Notes: generated from the sequence alone by a model not told the origin. A stretch of 64,000 nucleotides of DNA from Kitagawia praeruptora (GCA_037693485.1 CM075354.1:92625001-92689000); one strand, 5' to 3'; shown: positions 45,251-57,465, counted from the first letter of the stretch. Translations and numbers: made by a program.

Positions 45251-45998
45251 TAGTACTGCAAACACAACAGAGCAGAACAAAATTATGATTATGGAAACAA
45301 GAAACTTTAAGTTACCAAGTCTGTACACATTATAAGGTAAGCAATTAACATCCTTAACCAATATATTGCATAGAGCTACAATGTAAGCTCCATTGATGTG
45401 CTATCCGACAGTCGAGGAACTTCATGACGGAAGAAATTAGTTTTAATTATATGTGCTATCTGACAGTCGAGGAGCTTCAGGAATCAGGACAACGAAATCA
45501 ATTATTCTCCAAGCAACAAGGAACACTTGAAGTTTAGAGCAGCTGAGTTTTATCTAGCAAGCCGTCCATACTTAATTACTACTGGTCTCTTTATCAATAT
45601 TGTGGAATCTACCTATATAATTTAATGTAAACATGTAAAAAATCTTAACGATCGGAGGGCTACACCGATATCATGTGCTCAGTTTTTTCTTTGTTGTTAA
45701 GTGGTGATTATTCCCAGAAATTTTTTTAAATGTAATTCTCTCTATTAATGTTCTACTTGCTAAAAAAATAGCGATATTCTTTTAGCCCAAAAAAAAACTA
45801 TGTAACACGATTACTGTACATTCATATTTAATCACCTAAATTTCCAAGGTCAACTCCTTTCCAGGGAGGTCTCAGCAAACAGATATAGTAAAAAAAAAAC
45901 TAAAATGTGTGCTATAATATGGGGGATAAGGTAGAGAGTAATAAGAGAGTCCTCTACAAGAGAAGCAGCCATGCAGATTTCCTATTACTAATTTTAAA

Positions 45999-46140
45999 TC
46001 ATTCAGAGGCTGGAAATATTTCTAAACTTTTACCTTTCTTTCCATGACAAATGGTTTCCAAGAGCCTTCTGCAATTCGACACGCTTGAACGGTCCATGAC
46101 AAATGGTTTCCAAGAGCCTTCTGCAATTTCGAAATGGCTA
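45999..46140. repeat. 52-bp direct duplication
   Basis: The phrase 'tccatgacaaatggtttcca' with 'agagccttctgcaatt' occurs at about 46042-46077 and again at about 46094-46129. It lies within CACTA 3 just downstream (minus strand) of the PRMT4 exons. Confidence 0.75.
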
Positions 46141-46267
46141 ACTGGCCATTTACTCTTGCAACATCCCCTGACATTAGATAGCACTGACTACGCATTATTA
46201 TAAATGAATTGAAGCAGCTATAGATACTTTGATATTGCCTTTTGGAAAACTGATGACCTACTGTATT

Positions 46268-46579
46268 TTTTGGCTAAGTAATGGGTTTCCAGCGATGAGC
46301 TTGCGAGCATCTTCCGCCATCTCAGATGCCTCCACAACATACACATGTTTTGCACCAGCCTAATATATAGTTGGCATATGGACATATAGAAGGCACACAG
46401 AAAAAGAAAATTATTATTACAGAAAACAAACGTTTCTGCTCAAGTTCACAATAGACTCTGCATAAACAAATATACCTGAGCAGCGAATAATGATAGAATG
46501 CCACTACCAGCCCCGACATCAACCACTACTTGACCAGAAAAATCAGCATGATTCTCAATCACTGCAGCATAATAAGAAC
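46268..46579 (-). pseudogene. captured PRMT4/CARM1-type arginine methyltransferase exons
   Basis: Two minus-strand exons (46476-46579 and about 46268-46359) with GT-AG borders encode SYYAAVIENHADFSGQVVV, then DVGAGSGILSLFAAQ, and AGAKHVYVVEASEMAEDARK followed by LIAGNPLLSQK. These are the S-adenosylmethionine-binding motif I (VDVGAGSGIL) and the post-I acidic residue (VEAS) of type I arginine methyltransferases. The spelling is closest to plant PRMT4 (CARM1), which methylates histone H3 Arg17. The active-site double-E loop (SEPMG region) and the barrel domain are absent, and a stop follows the second exon. Carried by CACTA 3. An open minus-strand stretch at 46702-46935 may be an upstream exon of the same or another gene. 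Confidence 0.88.
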
Positions 46580-46599
46580 CTGAAACAAACAAACATTTC

Positions 46600-48540
46600 C
46601 ACTTTTAACATGCAAGTCCATAAATATATAGACGTTCTTATTTATATTACAGAACATCTTAGCGGGATTCTGTATTACAGGGAGAATGAGTATCAAATAT
46701 CTCAGAAGTAGATATAAAGACGGCCAAAACCATCAATAAGTGAATTGGAGGAGAAAGCAGAAGACATTGGTGCCGCAGTGACATACTCATGAAGCGGAGG
46801 GACGCGGGAATTCTGGAGAGTAGAAGACGACTGAAGGTGAGAGAGACACCAACTCTTCTGCTCCTTTAAGTCCTCATGCTGATCTGTGAACAAGTATGAA
46901 AATGTAACCTTCTCCATCTTAAGTATTGTTATCATCTAGGCATACCAAATCATAGAGTCTTTGGACTACAGAAAGGATAATAAATATATATAATGGCCAA
47001 GTTCAGCTTCAAAAATTCAGCACAACTCTAAATAATTTGATCAAACACTGTCCCTTTTCTTATAACTTTTTGCTTTCCAAGAGCTTGCAGGCCTTATTCT
47101 GAGACTGACTCGGGAAAAACACAAATGACATAGATAAGTAAAACATAAATCCAAGACGTCAACTAAGTTTTTGGTAGATAACTTTCAAACTCTACAGAGT
47201 ATCTCTTTCAATATAGGAGGCGTATACTCCATCATTTTGCCATTCATGAGTGAGGACTTGTAGATGGCGTAAACAGACTATACCTGTCTACGAAAGTTGT
47301 GGCCCTTTCCGTTTCTGTAATACGCAGAATCAATTTAAAAGCCATTGCTTCTTACCGCACCGTAGTATCTAGAAGGTTTATAAGTTCCATAAACTACTGA
47401 ATAACAATCTTGGTGCATAGTATGTGTGCGATCAATTAATAAATGATAATTCTGCATCATGTACCAAAGAAATAGATTAGAAACAAACTTAGAAGTAGGT
47501 ATCATGTCTAGGACATACTTTAAATAGGGAAAACAGACACGGATGAAGGTACATCATTTTATAATGCAATAGTACATGAAAAAAATAAAGTATGATTAAC
47601 TGAACAGGAAAGACTGGATTGAAGAAAAATGTTGGACAAATACCAGTAACCTTTGTGCAATTGAATTCTGCAATTACTTCATAAGAATTGCATCCAATTT
47701 ACATTTCAACAAGATTGTATTTTTACGAGTCCTTTACTTTAAATGAAACTTTCATGCAACCTTTGCTATTCAGACTCTGCTGGAAATTTCCAACATGGAC
47801 ATTGCCGAGGTATCGGACTCTAGAAAAAGGTTATCAGATGCTAATTCCAATTGGTCTTACATATGTCAGTGAATTAATTACAAATAAAGTCTTTTGTTCA
47901 GCTGCAAGAATTAATTACAAATTAACAACGCAACAATAGTATACCTGATTCTGTTAGACGGTCTGCTTGCAAGTAGTAATGATAACAGGTTCCATCCTGC
48001 ACCCCAGTTCCTATCAAGTATCTGCAAAATAAAATTTAGTGAGTATCACAATACATCTGCATATTTTACTTATCCTATGTAGGGAAAAAAAAGAAATTAG
48101 GAAATCGTTCACGCAAAAAGCTGCAACAAATCTATTATTGCATACTCCTCCCATAATTATTCTTGAAATTACTTCAGTAAATTTGTAAATAATGAGAGTG
48201 CCAAGTTTTCAGGCAGACAACAAAAACTGTTTAGCTCCAATTGGTTTCAGAAACATCCTTGTATAGAGATGTATAAACCCAAAATTCACAAAAACAAACA
48301 AAAACTGATCAACGTTCTTCGATTAAACATATATGAGCAAATTAATAAATAAACAAACACCAAATTAATAATACTTGAGCTTCAGCATTCTTCGATTAAA
48401 TATGCATACTCAATTAAACATACATACTCGATTAAAATTACTCAATTGAACATTCATACTCAATTTGGGGAAGAAGATTTACCTTCTTCGAGCGTCAGTG
48501 TCCTTCCAGAGCCTCAATCTTACCCTCTTCTTAATTTCTT
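46600..48540. other. interior of CACTA 3 without clear genes
   Basis: A few exon-like minus-strand pieces are seen, for example about 47945-48020 encoding RYLIGTGVQDGTCYHYYLQ, but none could be assigned. The rest is AT-rich. At about 48560-48630 a TG-rich microsatellite-like tract lies close to the right subterminal repeats. Confidence 0.4.
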
Positions 48541-48921
48541 TGATTTACTTTTTTTAGATATGGCCGAATATGTGTGTGTTTGTGTTCATGTATGTTTTGT
48601 GTCTATGTGTGTGGTTGTGTCCATGTTTTTTAATTTCTTTTGTTTTATTATATTTTGTAAGCCCGACAAACTAAAATTTAGAAGCCCGCTCATTTTTTAT
48701 CAAATTTTCAAAAGGCCGCCAATTTTTCGGGCCATCTACAGCAACGCCTTAAAAAATCATTGCAATAGATAGCAAATTTTACAATATGTAACGGTTTTTC
48801 ACTTCAATTGTAACGGTTTTGAAAAGCATTACAATATGTCTAATTTTGTAAAAACTTGTCAAGCAATAGCAACGCTTTTTAACAAGTCTGGTTGCCATAG
48901 CCAATCTATGGTGTAGTGCAA

Positions 48922-50401
48922 TATAATTAAGTACAACTTAATCATACAAACGACCACTATACCTTCTTATCTGAAGCGCGGTCCATGCTGACTCTGTAAT
49001 CTATTCTTTAGAGAAGACCTCATCGCTCTCAATCAAATTGTCATTCGTAGGTAGTCAATCCGTAACCTTAACTGAAAGGGGAGGGAAAATAAAGCAAGAA
49101 TGAGCGAACAATGCTTAGCAAGTTACTAAATAGTGAAACAATCAATATTTCGATAATGCATTGATGAACAATATCAATGATCAATTTAACTGAAGGAAGT
49201 AATTCAACTTCCATTAGAGGATTAAACTTTTCATTCTTCAAAACATAAATGATATTGACACCTGAATATGACAGGGAATCAACTGATAACAAGATAGAAA
49301 TAGATATGCTAGAGATAATAAAACAATACTGGCATCTGATAATGACAGAGCAAAATTTGATAAATAGAGCAACCGTAGATATCTCAAAATCTGTGTAAAG
49401 CAATTGATATTTCAAGCGGTAAACCAATTTCATTTCGCAGTAAAATAAAAGTAATCATCACTTTAATAAAACTGATTGGAGGTTTTATATCCCTATTAAA
49501 AGACAGAATGGGTGATCAGCCCATAAAGTCCCCCAACAACGGACACAAAGTCCCTCTAGGTATCAATCCTCTCATTAGGATTGCTTGCGTTCCCAAGAGG
49601 CAACACATTGGCCTATAAATAATAAGTGTCGAACTGGACAGACCAAAACTACACTGTAATATACACAACCAGACGGAACCAACATTACCCCTTCGCCCCG
49701 TCTCTCCAATCGTCAGGAATCCGTATATAAAAATATTTTTGACAGCATTTCTAACACTTTTATAAAATCTCATTATAAAACACTTTGGAAATCATTTCAA
49801 AATCGGGAAAACATTTTAATACTCAAATCCTTTCAAAAACCTTTACCCTGAAGTACCTTTGACTCACTGATAACAAATCAACCCAGCCTAAGTAACTTCA
49901 AAGCATTTTAAAGAAAACATCTCATTTTGATTTGCAATGATAAAAGTCAAAGAGTTTGACTGAATATTCTGATATCAAGACATAGAGGTAAAAGTCTTGA
50001 TCAACAAGATATAGACTCAAATGAAATGGAGGCTTCAATCAAGGAATCAAGGGAATAGATTCAAGTCAAACGTCAAAGATGTTAATTATAACTAGTTTAA
50101 AGGCAACTGATCAAATTATAGGATTCAAGAATAATAATAATGGTAATCAAGTTTTAAAACATTAAGCAAGGTAGTAAACCAGATTATGAGGATAAAGGTC
50201 TTGCATCAATAAAACAATTATTAGATAGGGCATAATAAATAAGTCTCACTTTCTAAATCAAGGTTCGTTTGATTACGGGTTTCAAAACGGGCTTGAATAG
50301 CATATAGCTTCTTAAAACAAGGTTCGTTGAGGTAAAATTCATTAAAAGCCAAGTTTAATAAGATATGATCACTTAAAACATGGGTTGTTAAAACCTGGTT
50401 C
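48922..50401 (-). repeat. chromovirus solo LTR, segment between CACTA 3 and the gag-only element
   Basis: Part of the minus-strand LTR. It contains 'gtcccccaacaacggacaca' and 'cttgcgttcccaagaggcaa' near 49530-49600. At 50260-50401 it has a series of degenerate AAAACAAGGTTC repeats that continues beyond the insertion at 58883-59005. The open frames here are incidental. Confidence 0.65.
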
Positions 50402-51687
50402 TGATATGTAAAATTACGTCTAACCGCAAGCGCACGGTATCAATTGTAGTAGATACTAGCAAATACGGGTCGAATCCTCAAGGAGACAGTTTCAGTTTCA
50501 ATTCAATTGCTATCAATTGTTTCTAGTCACAAACGATTATTTGGGAATTTTATTAACTACTAATGCAAATTTAACAAAGTTTTATATCAATTAATTAAAG
50601 GATCTAGGGCAATTCAGGTTCACCATGCTTACACCAAACAAATCACAAAAGTATAGCTTTTTAATGGGATTAAGTAATTAAAGCAATGGTTAATCTTTCT
50701 CAAGCATTAACCGTTAATCTTTCTCAAGCATTAACGCTCTCAGAATATCCAATGATGTTCTCACACTCACCTTCAATTCTGCTAATTGTATGTAAGCCTC
50801 TAGTAGTAAAATCTCTCGATCTATTACTCCTATTGCAATCAATTAATCCATGATATTGCGCAATTACACAAATTAAGAATTATAACATATCAATCAGAAT
50901 TACTCTTTACCCATCAATCTACTAATCAAATTAAACCCAAATCATGGTGCAAACATGGCTCCCCTTAATACCCTAGAATTAAACTACTCACTCATGGTAG
51001 AAGTAAAAACAATAAGAATAATGAAAGAAGCCATGTAAAACATATAATAATAAAACAAGAGAATAAAGAATACCTCAAACTTTGTATTAACGAAGAACAA
51101 TGAAGATCCAAATTAAACCAAGTGCTTACAAAGGAAGAGATGAAGAGAGAAAACAAAACCCTAGCTTTTGTAAAATAAAAAATACGTCCCTCTCTCTTCT
51201 ATCCCACGTTTTTATTATATATCCCCTCATAAAATCTGATTTCTTTCTTCTAATAAAAGTATTTTTAATATCCTAATCAATTTACAAAAAGATATCCATA
51301 ATTGAATAGGATTTTCTTCTAAAATTCGTCACAAATTTTGCTCCTCTGTTTCTGGGCTCTTCCAGTTGGATTTTGCTTACTGGACCACCTCTGAATTAAA
51401 GATAATTCCCTAAGCTTCGCGTGGACAGTAATTTCGTCAAATTCTGACTTCTGGAACTCAAGATATGGCCCAAACAGTGCAGGCAGCCTGTATAGCCCAA
51501 TATTACGAATTTTCTCCTATTTTATCTCCAAAATAGCTCTTTTTGCTCCAAATCCTTCCAAGTCATGAATTCTTTATTTCCTACAATAAAACAATAAAAT
51601 CTATTAAATAAAAATCCAAATCAATGCAAAACACAATAAATATGAGAATAAAATCATCTAAAATATATATAAAAATATACTCTATCA
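50402..51687 (-). repeat. 3' LTR of the gag-only element
   Basis: It is identical to 57597-58882 apart from one visible substitution. It contains a TATA-like TATATAATA on the minus strand (about 51213-51222) and the module 'gtccacgcgaagcttaggga' shared with the Athila-like solo LTRs. Confidence 0.95.
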
Positions 51688-53962
51688 AACATCCCCACAC
51701 TTAGCATTTGCACGTCCTCGGGCAAATAAGTGAAATAAAAACTAAGTCCTAACAAACATCACTTTCGTAGATGACACGATTGCATTGAGCATATGCAACA
51801 AGCCGTTAAACCCCTAGGCAGCCCTAGTAGGACGAGTGTTGTCTCGTGAGGGTTTATAGTGAATGTACCCACAAAATTCATCCAACCATGCAACAGATCA
51901 ATGCTAACACAACACCACACACACAAGTCCTCTCATGCCACATCAACTTAAGAATCAAAGCAAACATACGATGTCTTGGTGTCGAAAGTGCAAGTATTCA
52001 CGTAGTCTACTCAACCAACATGCAGAAGGTCATAAAAATTCATGTCAAGTGTAAAAATTGTTGGTAATCATGCTAAGCCCACAAGAAACACATCTTTAAG
52101 TCTAAACCTGGGATCTCCTATGCCAAAACAAGTAATAACTCACCTTTCACTCAAAAACGAATATTCACTCAAGAACAAGGTTAAGTGTATCACTCAATTC
52201 CAACAAAATCATAAACACAACTTGACACTCGCAATCAATCTCACTCTCAACACAACATACATCACTGATGATAATCAAAAGGTCTTTATTCGGGTTGTAA
52301 CGTGGGCTAGGGACCAGGTATGTCAAGAAAAGCTAAAACAGGTTAATGTCAAGAGCTAGTACCCAACAATGAAATTAAAACAACTCCCATACTTATTAAA
52401 ACAAATACTTCCCCACACTTGGATTTTTCAATAACCCTTATAATAACTTGACTAGTCGAATGAAAAAGGATCATACAAACATAAGAATGCTCTCAAATTT
52501 ATTCATTTTTTTTCTTTTTTTTTCTGTTTTTTTTTCTTTTTTCTTTTTTTTTTCTATTTTTTTTCTTTTTTTTTTCTTTTGAGAGCTAAGGAATAAGCAC
52601 AATGATCCATAGATATTTTTATGAATTTCGACTAGCAAGCATCAACCCAAAATTAATATTCCCCAAAAGTATGATCATCAATAACCCCCCTTTTTATGAA
52701 CACCTTATTACTCCCTTAAGCACGATACTAGCTTTTGACAATTTAGGTTCAAATTTAATGTAAGGCCAATAGAATAAAAAGGATAATGGCAAGTAATGTG
52801 GTGTGTCACCGAAAGAATAGGATTAAGCTCAACGGGTTAACTAATTGATCATGTTTAAAAGGTGTGGAAATATGGGAAACACGAGGTTAAACCTAAGTGC
52901 CTTTATCATCTTATCATCAAGTAATGTCATGCATTTCAAGAAAGATCTCAAGTAAGTGCTAGCAATGTAAACAACATGTGGACACTCAAGCAAACGAAAA
53001 ATCATGCAAAAGATATGCATATAGGCTCAAAACTCACTTGGTGTGACAAAACATAATCAATCCCAGGTAACAAGACTCTCTAACGCACCTACTTGTACTC
53101 AAAGCATGAAAACCAAGTCATCTTACACATATTCATGTCATTCTAATCACTTACAACATCCAATTAAGTCTACCAGCTTCAACTTGCTAGTGAAAGTGTG
53201 TGCACAAGAACAAAGCACGTCACTTCTCATACAAAAGCGTCAATAAACACAAGAATTTCTACGCATGCATGGGTGTATCAAGCAAAATACAACAACTAAT
53301 CAAATTGCATGGCTAGAATTATTTTTGGTATTTTTAATTTTTTTAATTTTTTTTGGATTTTTTTTTTTTTTTTAAACAAATAATACACTACGTTGAGAAC
53401 ACCTCCCCACACTTAAGCGGTTCATTGTCCCCAATGAACTAAGGAACAAATACAAAATTACAACTAAAAACAAAATAAAACTACACTAAAAAGAAAAGAA
53501 AGAAAACTCCCCTGGAATCAAGGTGTCGGGTGTAAAAACCATCCCTCCTTTGCTTAGGAGCCACCCACTCACCAACAACCACCAAGAAATTTCCTGCAAA
53601 AACCACCAAGAAAAATCACACCACAAATACCCAATTAACAAGGATAATACAAAAACCCCAATTTACAAGAGCACAAATTCGTAATAAAATAATAAAATAG
53701 AGAAGAGATATCCCAACTACGAATCAAAGAGGTGAACTTGTACTAATTTTCTCCCAAACTTGAATTTTTAGAGATGTAGAGGATGAAAAGAATGAATTGG
53801 GTGTGTATGTATGGGTATATATAGATAATGGAATGATAGGATGGATTTAAGAATTTTAATGTGAAAAGGAAAAAAAATTGGGTGAGAAGGTAATAGGGTT
53901 TAGGGATTAAAAAGAAAAATAAAATAAATAAATAGTAATAATAATAATAATAATAACAAATA

Positions 53963-53998
<36 letters not shown>

Positions 53999-54058
53999 GT
54001 ACAAAATAAATAAATAAATAAATAAATTCCTAAATAAAATACAAAAATAATAAAGAAA

Positions 54059-54105
<47 letters not shown>

Positions 54106-54501
54106 GAATTAGAATAGAAATAGGTTTAGAATTTTTGAAGAAAAGATGGGGGTTTTGGAATTGAAATAGGAAAAGAATTAGATAAAATAGGGGTATAAAT
54201 AGAATGGGAGGTGAAAAAAAAGTTTTTTTTTTTTTTTTTTTATAATACAACAACAACACGCAGACAAACAGTGACCAAGCGCTGAAACAAAATTCTGATC
54301 ACAGGGCAGACGCGCAGATGGCGCGCGTGTAGAGCAAATTGCTCTCAGTCCAGTCGCGCTAACGCAAATTGCGCATCAGCTCCGCAGCTTGCCCCTAATC
54401 CAGTAACGCAGGCGCAGCCTGCGTTACATAGCCGCAAACTGCCCCTATTGCAGAAACGCAGGGGCAGCCTGCGTTACTGCCCTGCAAATTGCTCAAAAAA
54501 C

Positions 54502-54545
<44 letters not shown>

Positions 54546-54654
54546 CAACACTCATTTTTTTTTCTTTTCTCTCTTTTTTTTTTTTCAACAAGGCTTGGGT
54601 TGCCTCCCAAGAAGCGCTTCTTTAACGTCAATAGCTTGACGTTACTTCCTCAAT
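51688..54654 (-). other. non-coding 3' internal region of the gag-only element
   Basis: Where an autonomous relative would have reverse transcriptase and integrase, this 3 kb has no long frame. It holds a T-rich tract (52500-52580), ATT/TAA microsatellites (53930-54120), a block of GC-rich palindromes (54287-54495) and a run of about 37 T (54505-54541). The polypurine tract on the minus strand lies at about 51688-51700. Confidence 0.75.
54287..54495. repeat. cluster of GC-rich short palindromes
   Basis: Successive self-complementary words occur, such as 'aacgcaggcgcagcctgcgt', 'gagcaaattgctc', 'gcgctaacgcaaattgcgc' and a near copy 'aacgcaggggcagcctgcgt'. They stand out sharply from the AT-rich surroundings. 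They repeat in a roughly 60-bp rhythm with 'gcaaa(t/c)tgc(t/c)c'. Confidence 0.7.
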
Positions 54655-57465
54655 TCAAGGCGGTTTCAAAAGAATTACTGAACCATCCTCAACAGAAAAA
54701 CCATTCCTACGAACGTTGACATCTTGATTGTTTGCTTTCCACAAAGCTCTTCCATCAGACTTCAACTTGATTTTACTACCCAACGGCCAAATCTTCTTCT
54801 TTTTCTTCTTCACACCCCTAGAGTGCTTCTCCGACTCTATCGGCTGAACACAACTTTCTTCTTCCTTATCATTGGTTTTCCACCTTCGCAACACGTTATC
54901 ATGCCCCTCTTCAAAAATCACTAGCTCATTATTGAAAAGGACATACCTCAAATGTGGTGGAAGTTTCCCAAGCTTAATACTCGAGAGATCTCGAACTGAA
55001 GAACTGTCAATGGAATCAATGTTGTGATCATTCAACTCAAGAATCAATGAATCGACTTCAGCATGTCCTTCTCCTTCTGAAGCTTCAAGCATGAGCACTG
55101 CTTCCAATGTATCATTCAATAGAATCTGAGGAGTATAATCTTGGACAATTTCATCTACAACATCAATACTGCAACAAGTATTCTCAAGCAAAGGGGATTT
55201 AAGAGCAGAGGTTAGAGTAAAAGCAATTTTATCATCACCAACGCTCAATGTGAGAGTCCCACTTTTAACATCAATAATAGCACCTGCAGTACAAAGAAAT
55301 GGTCTACCTAAAATAATAGGTATCTGACTATCCTCTTCCATATCTAGAACTACAAAGTCTACAGGAATATAGAATTTTCCAACCCTAACAGGCACATCCT
55401 CTAAAATTCCAAGGGGATATTTTATCGAACGGTCTGCCATTTGCAAAGTCATCTGTGTACATTTTAATTCTCCCATATTTAGTTTTTGAAAAACCGAGAG
55501 AGGCATGACTGAGACACTAGCACCTAAATCACATAAAGCTTTATCAATGAACAATGCACCTAAATGACATGGGATCGAAAAACTACCAGGATCTTTAAGC
55601 TTAGGTGGAGACTTATTTTGTAAAACAGCACTACACTCTTCAGTAAAAGCTACTGTCTCTACCTCACCAAAAGACCTTTTCTTAGTGAGAATATCCTTAA
55701 GAAACTTTGCATATGATGGAACTTGAGAAATTAAATCAGTGAAAGGAACTGTTACCTCAAGATTCTTGACAAGTGTCATGAACTTACCAAACTGCTGGTC
55801 CACCTTAGTTCTGTTCATCCTGCTAGGGAATGGGAGCTTTGGCACAAATGGTGGAGGAGTAACTGCAGTCTTCTCTTTGTCCTTTTTCTTGCTTTCCTCA
55901 GTTCCATCTTCGTTTGTATCTTCCACAACTTTCTCTACCTTGTCTTCCTTAGAATTCTCTTCTTCTTTCTCATTAGGAACATCATCAGTAGGCATTGGAG
56001 GAGCATCATATGTACGACCACTCCTAAGAGCAATGGCATTCACATTTTCCTTTGGCTGAGTTGGTTGTGCTGGTAGAGAGCCTTGTTGCCTTGTAGATGA
56101 AGAACTAGCCATTTGAGCAATCTGAGTTTCCAACATCTTGTTATGTATCTCCATCTGGTTCATCTTTGTTTGCATTTGTAACAATATCTTCATCATATCA
56201 CCTTGATTATCAGCCTGTGCAACTTGATTTGCTTGAGGAGCATAATTCTGAGGAGGCCTTTGAAATCCAGGGGGATTCATAGGGGGCCTATACTGCTGCT
56301 GTGGAGGAGGCTGGTACGACTGCTGATATTGCTGCTGATTAGGAACATTTGTATTCTGAGCATTATTGTTCCTATATGAGAAGTTCGGATGATCTTTCCA
56401 ACCAGGATTGTAAGTGTTGGAGTATGGATTGTACTGCTGCCTCTGTTGGAAAACATTTGCTTGCTCCATCTGAAAATTTTGTGAATTTTGAGCATTGTAT
56501 TGGCAATCATTACCATAGTGGCCTTGGATGCCACAGACTTCACAAACAGGATTATTCATAGGAGCCATGGATGACAATGCATTAATGCTCATAGGTTGAG
56601 TAGAGGGCTGAGATGTCTTCAATGAGTGGATCTCCTGAGTCAATGCAGCGAGTTGAGATGATAATAAAGAATAAGCATCCACTTCAAGTTTACCCCCTTT
56701 CTTGGTTGCTCTCGGGTTACTGAAGTGATTAGCAGCCAAATTTGAGAGAAAAGCATATGCATCATCAACTCCTTTATCCAGAAATACACCACCTGCAGCA
56801 TTATCAACCATACCTTTTGTCTCAGGATCAAGACCATTGTAGAAGCGTTTAAGAAGAAACCACTTCTCAAGACCATGGTGAGGGCATGCACGTTGATAAT
56901 CCTTGAATCTGTCCCAAGCATCCCGTAGAGATTCACCATAATCTTGCTTAAAACCCATCATCTTGTCGATCAAATCGTCGGTTCTGTTAGGAGGGAAGAA
57001 CTCAGTTAAGAAGGCTTGAGCAATCTCATCCCACTTGGTCAATTCAATATCGTTCAACCACTTTTGAGCTTTATCACGAAGAGAGAAACCGAACAACATG
57101 ACTTTCAACTGGTCTGGAGTGACTCCCTGATGTTTAATTGTAGAACAGAGCTGTTGAAAGCGTTGCAGATGAAGTGTAGGGTCTTCAGAGGCAAGACCAG
57201 CAAATTGATTCTGTTGGATCATAGTGAGCAAAGCAGGCTTGATCTCGAAATTTGCTGCTTGAATTGCTGGCATAGCAAGGCCAGTAGGTACCCCACTCGG
57301 AGAGGGCTGTGAGTAGTTCTTCAAAGATTTGGGGGGAAGGTCCGCCATCTCAATCTTTGGTTCAGATATCTTTTGCTGCTTCTCTTTCCTTTGTTGACTA
57401 AGAGGAGTTGTATCCTTTTTCGCTTGATCAATTTTCGTTTGAGACCTGGTCTTGGGCATCAACAA
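54655..57465 (-). CDS. Gag-protease polyprotein of an Athila/Tat-type Ty3 retrotransposon
   Basis: This is a 936-residue open frame, the longest in the window. The start MLMPKTRSQTK suits the usual MPxTRSQ beginning of these Gags (Met1 or Met3). Residues about 130-240 form the retrotransposon Gag domain (WDEIAQAFLTEFFPP, FKDYQRACPHHG). A CCHC zinc knuckle, CEVCGIQGHYGNDC, lies at about 307-321, followed by a Gln/Pro/Asn-rich part to about 420 and a charged Lys/Glu-rich part at about 480-560. The retropepsin active site CDLGASVSVMP is at about 643-653, with ILGRPFL at about 720. The end (from LPPHLRYVLF, through KKKKKKIWPLGSK, to VILLKPP) replaces the reverse transcriptase that should follow. 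It should form particles and process itself but cannot reverse transcribe. Next to a primer site and near-identical LTRs, it is probably recently active with help. Confidence 0.93.
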   Translation of the reverse strand: MLMPKTRSQTKIDQAKKDTTPLSQQRKEKQQKISEPKIEMADLPPKSLKNYSQPSPSGVPTGLAMPAIQAANFEIKPALLTMIQQNQFAGLASEDPTLHLQRFQQLCSTIKHQGVTPDQLKVMLFGFSLRDKAQKWLNDIELTKWDEIAQAFLTEFFPPNRTDDLIDKMMGFKQDYGESLRDAWDRFKDYQRACPHHGLEKWFLLKRFYNGLDPETKGMVDNAAGGVFLDKGVDDAYAFLSNLAANHFSNPRATKKGGKLEVDAYSLLSSQLAALTQEIHSLKTSQPSTQPMSINALSSMAPMNNPVCEVCGIQGHYGNDCQYNAQNSQNFQMEQANVFQQRQQYNPYSNTYNPGWKDHPNFSYRNNNAQNTNVPNQQQYQQSYQPPPQQQYRPPMNPPGFQRPPQNYAPQANQVAQADNQGDMMKILLQMQTKMNQMEIHNKMLETQIAQMASSSSTRQQGSLPAQPTQPKENVNAIALRSGRTYDAPPMPTDDVPNEKEEENSKEDKVEKVVEDTNEDGTEESKKKDKEKTAVTPPPFVPKLPFPSRMNRTKVDQQFGKFMTLVKNLEVTVPFTDLISQVPSYAKFLKDILTKKRSFGEVETVAFTEECSAVLQNKSPPKLKDPGSFSIPCHLGALFIDKALCDLGASVSVMPLSVFQKLNMGELKCTQMTLQMADRSIKYPLGILEDVPVRVGKFYIPVDFVVLDMEEDSQIPIILGRPFLCTAGAIIDVKSGTLTLSVGDDKIAFTLTSALKSPLLENTCCSIDVVDEIVQDYTPQILLNDTLEAVLMLEASEGEGHAEVDSLILELNDHNIDSIDSSSVRDLSSIKLGKLPPHLRYVLFNNELVIFEEGHDNVLRRWKTNDKEEESCVQPIESEKHSRGVKKKKKKIWPLGSKIKLKSDGRALWKANNQDVNVRRNGFSVEDGSVILLKPP

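Larger units (their letters stand above)
44404..48918. mobile_element. CACTA transposon 3, gene-capturing, 4.5 kb
   Basis: It starts CACTACACCATATATCGCC and ends with the complement of CACTACACCATAGATTGGC. The duplication CAA flanks it (44401-44403, 48919-48921). Subterminal repeats of the kind TATGGCAACG, TTGCTATA and AGCAATGCTTTT fill 44420-44830 and 48730-48910. No transposase is recognised. It carries a PRMT4/CARM1 fragment on the minus strand and other unassigned exon-like pieces. Confidence 0.93.

Noticed and set aside
53900..54259. 119-codon Ile/Tyr/Leu-rich minus-strand frame
   Set aside because: It is a translation of ATT/TAA microsatellites and a poly-T tract.
54448..54719. Phe-rich plus-strand frames
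   Set aside because: They come from the 37-T run and lie antisense to the end of the Gag-protease frame.
55739..57312. Several 60-105 codon frames on both strands within the gag region
   Set aside because: They are shadow frames of the 936-codon Gag-protease frame.
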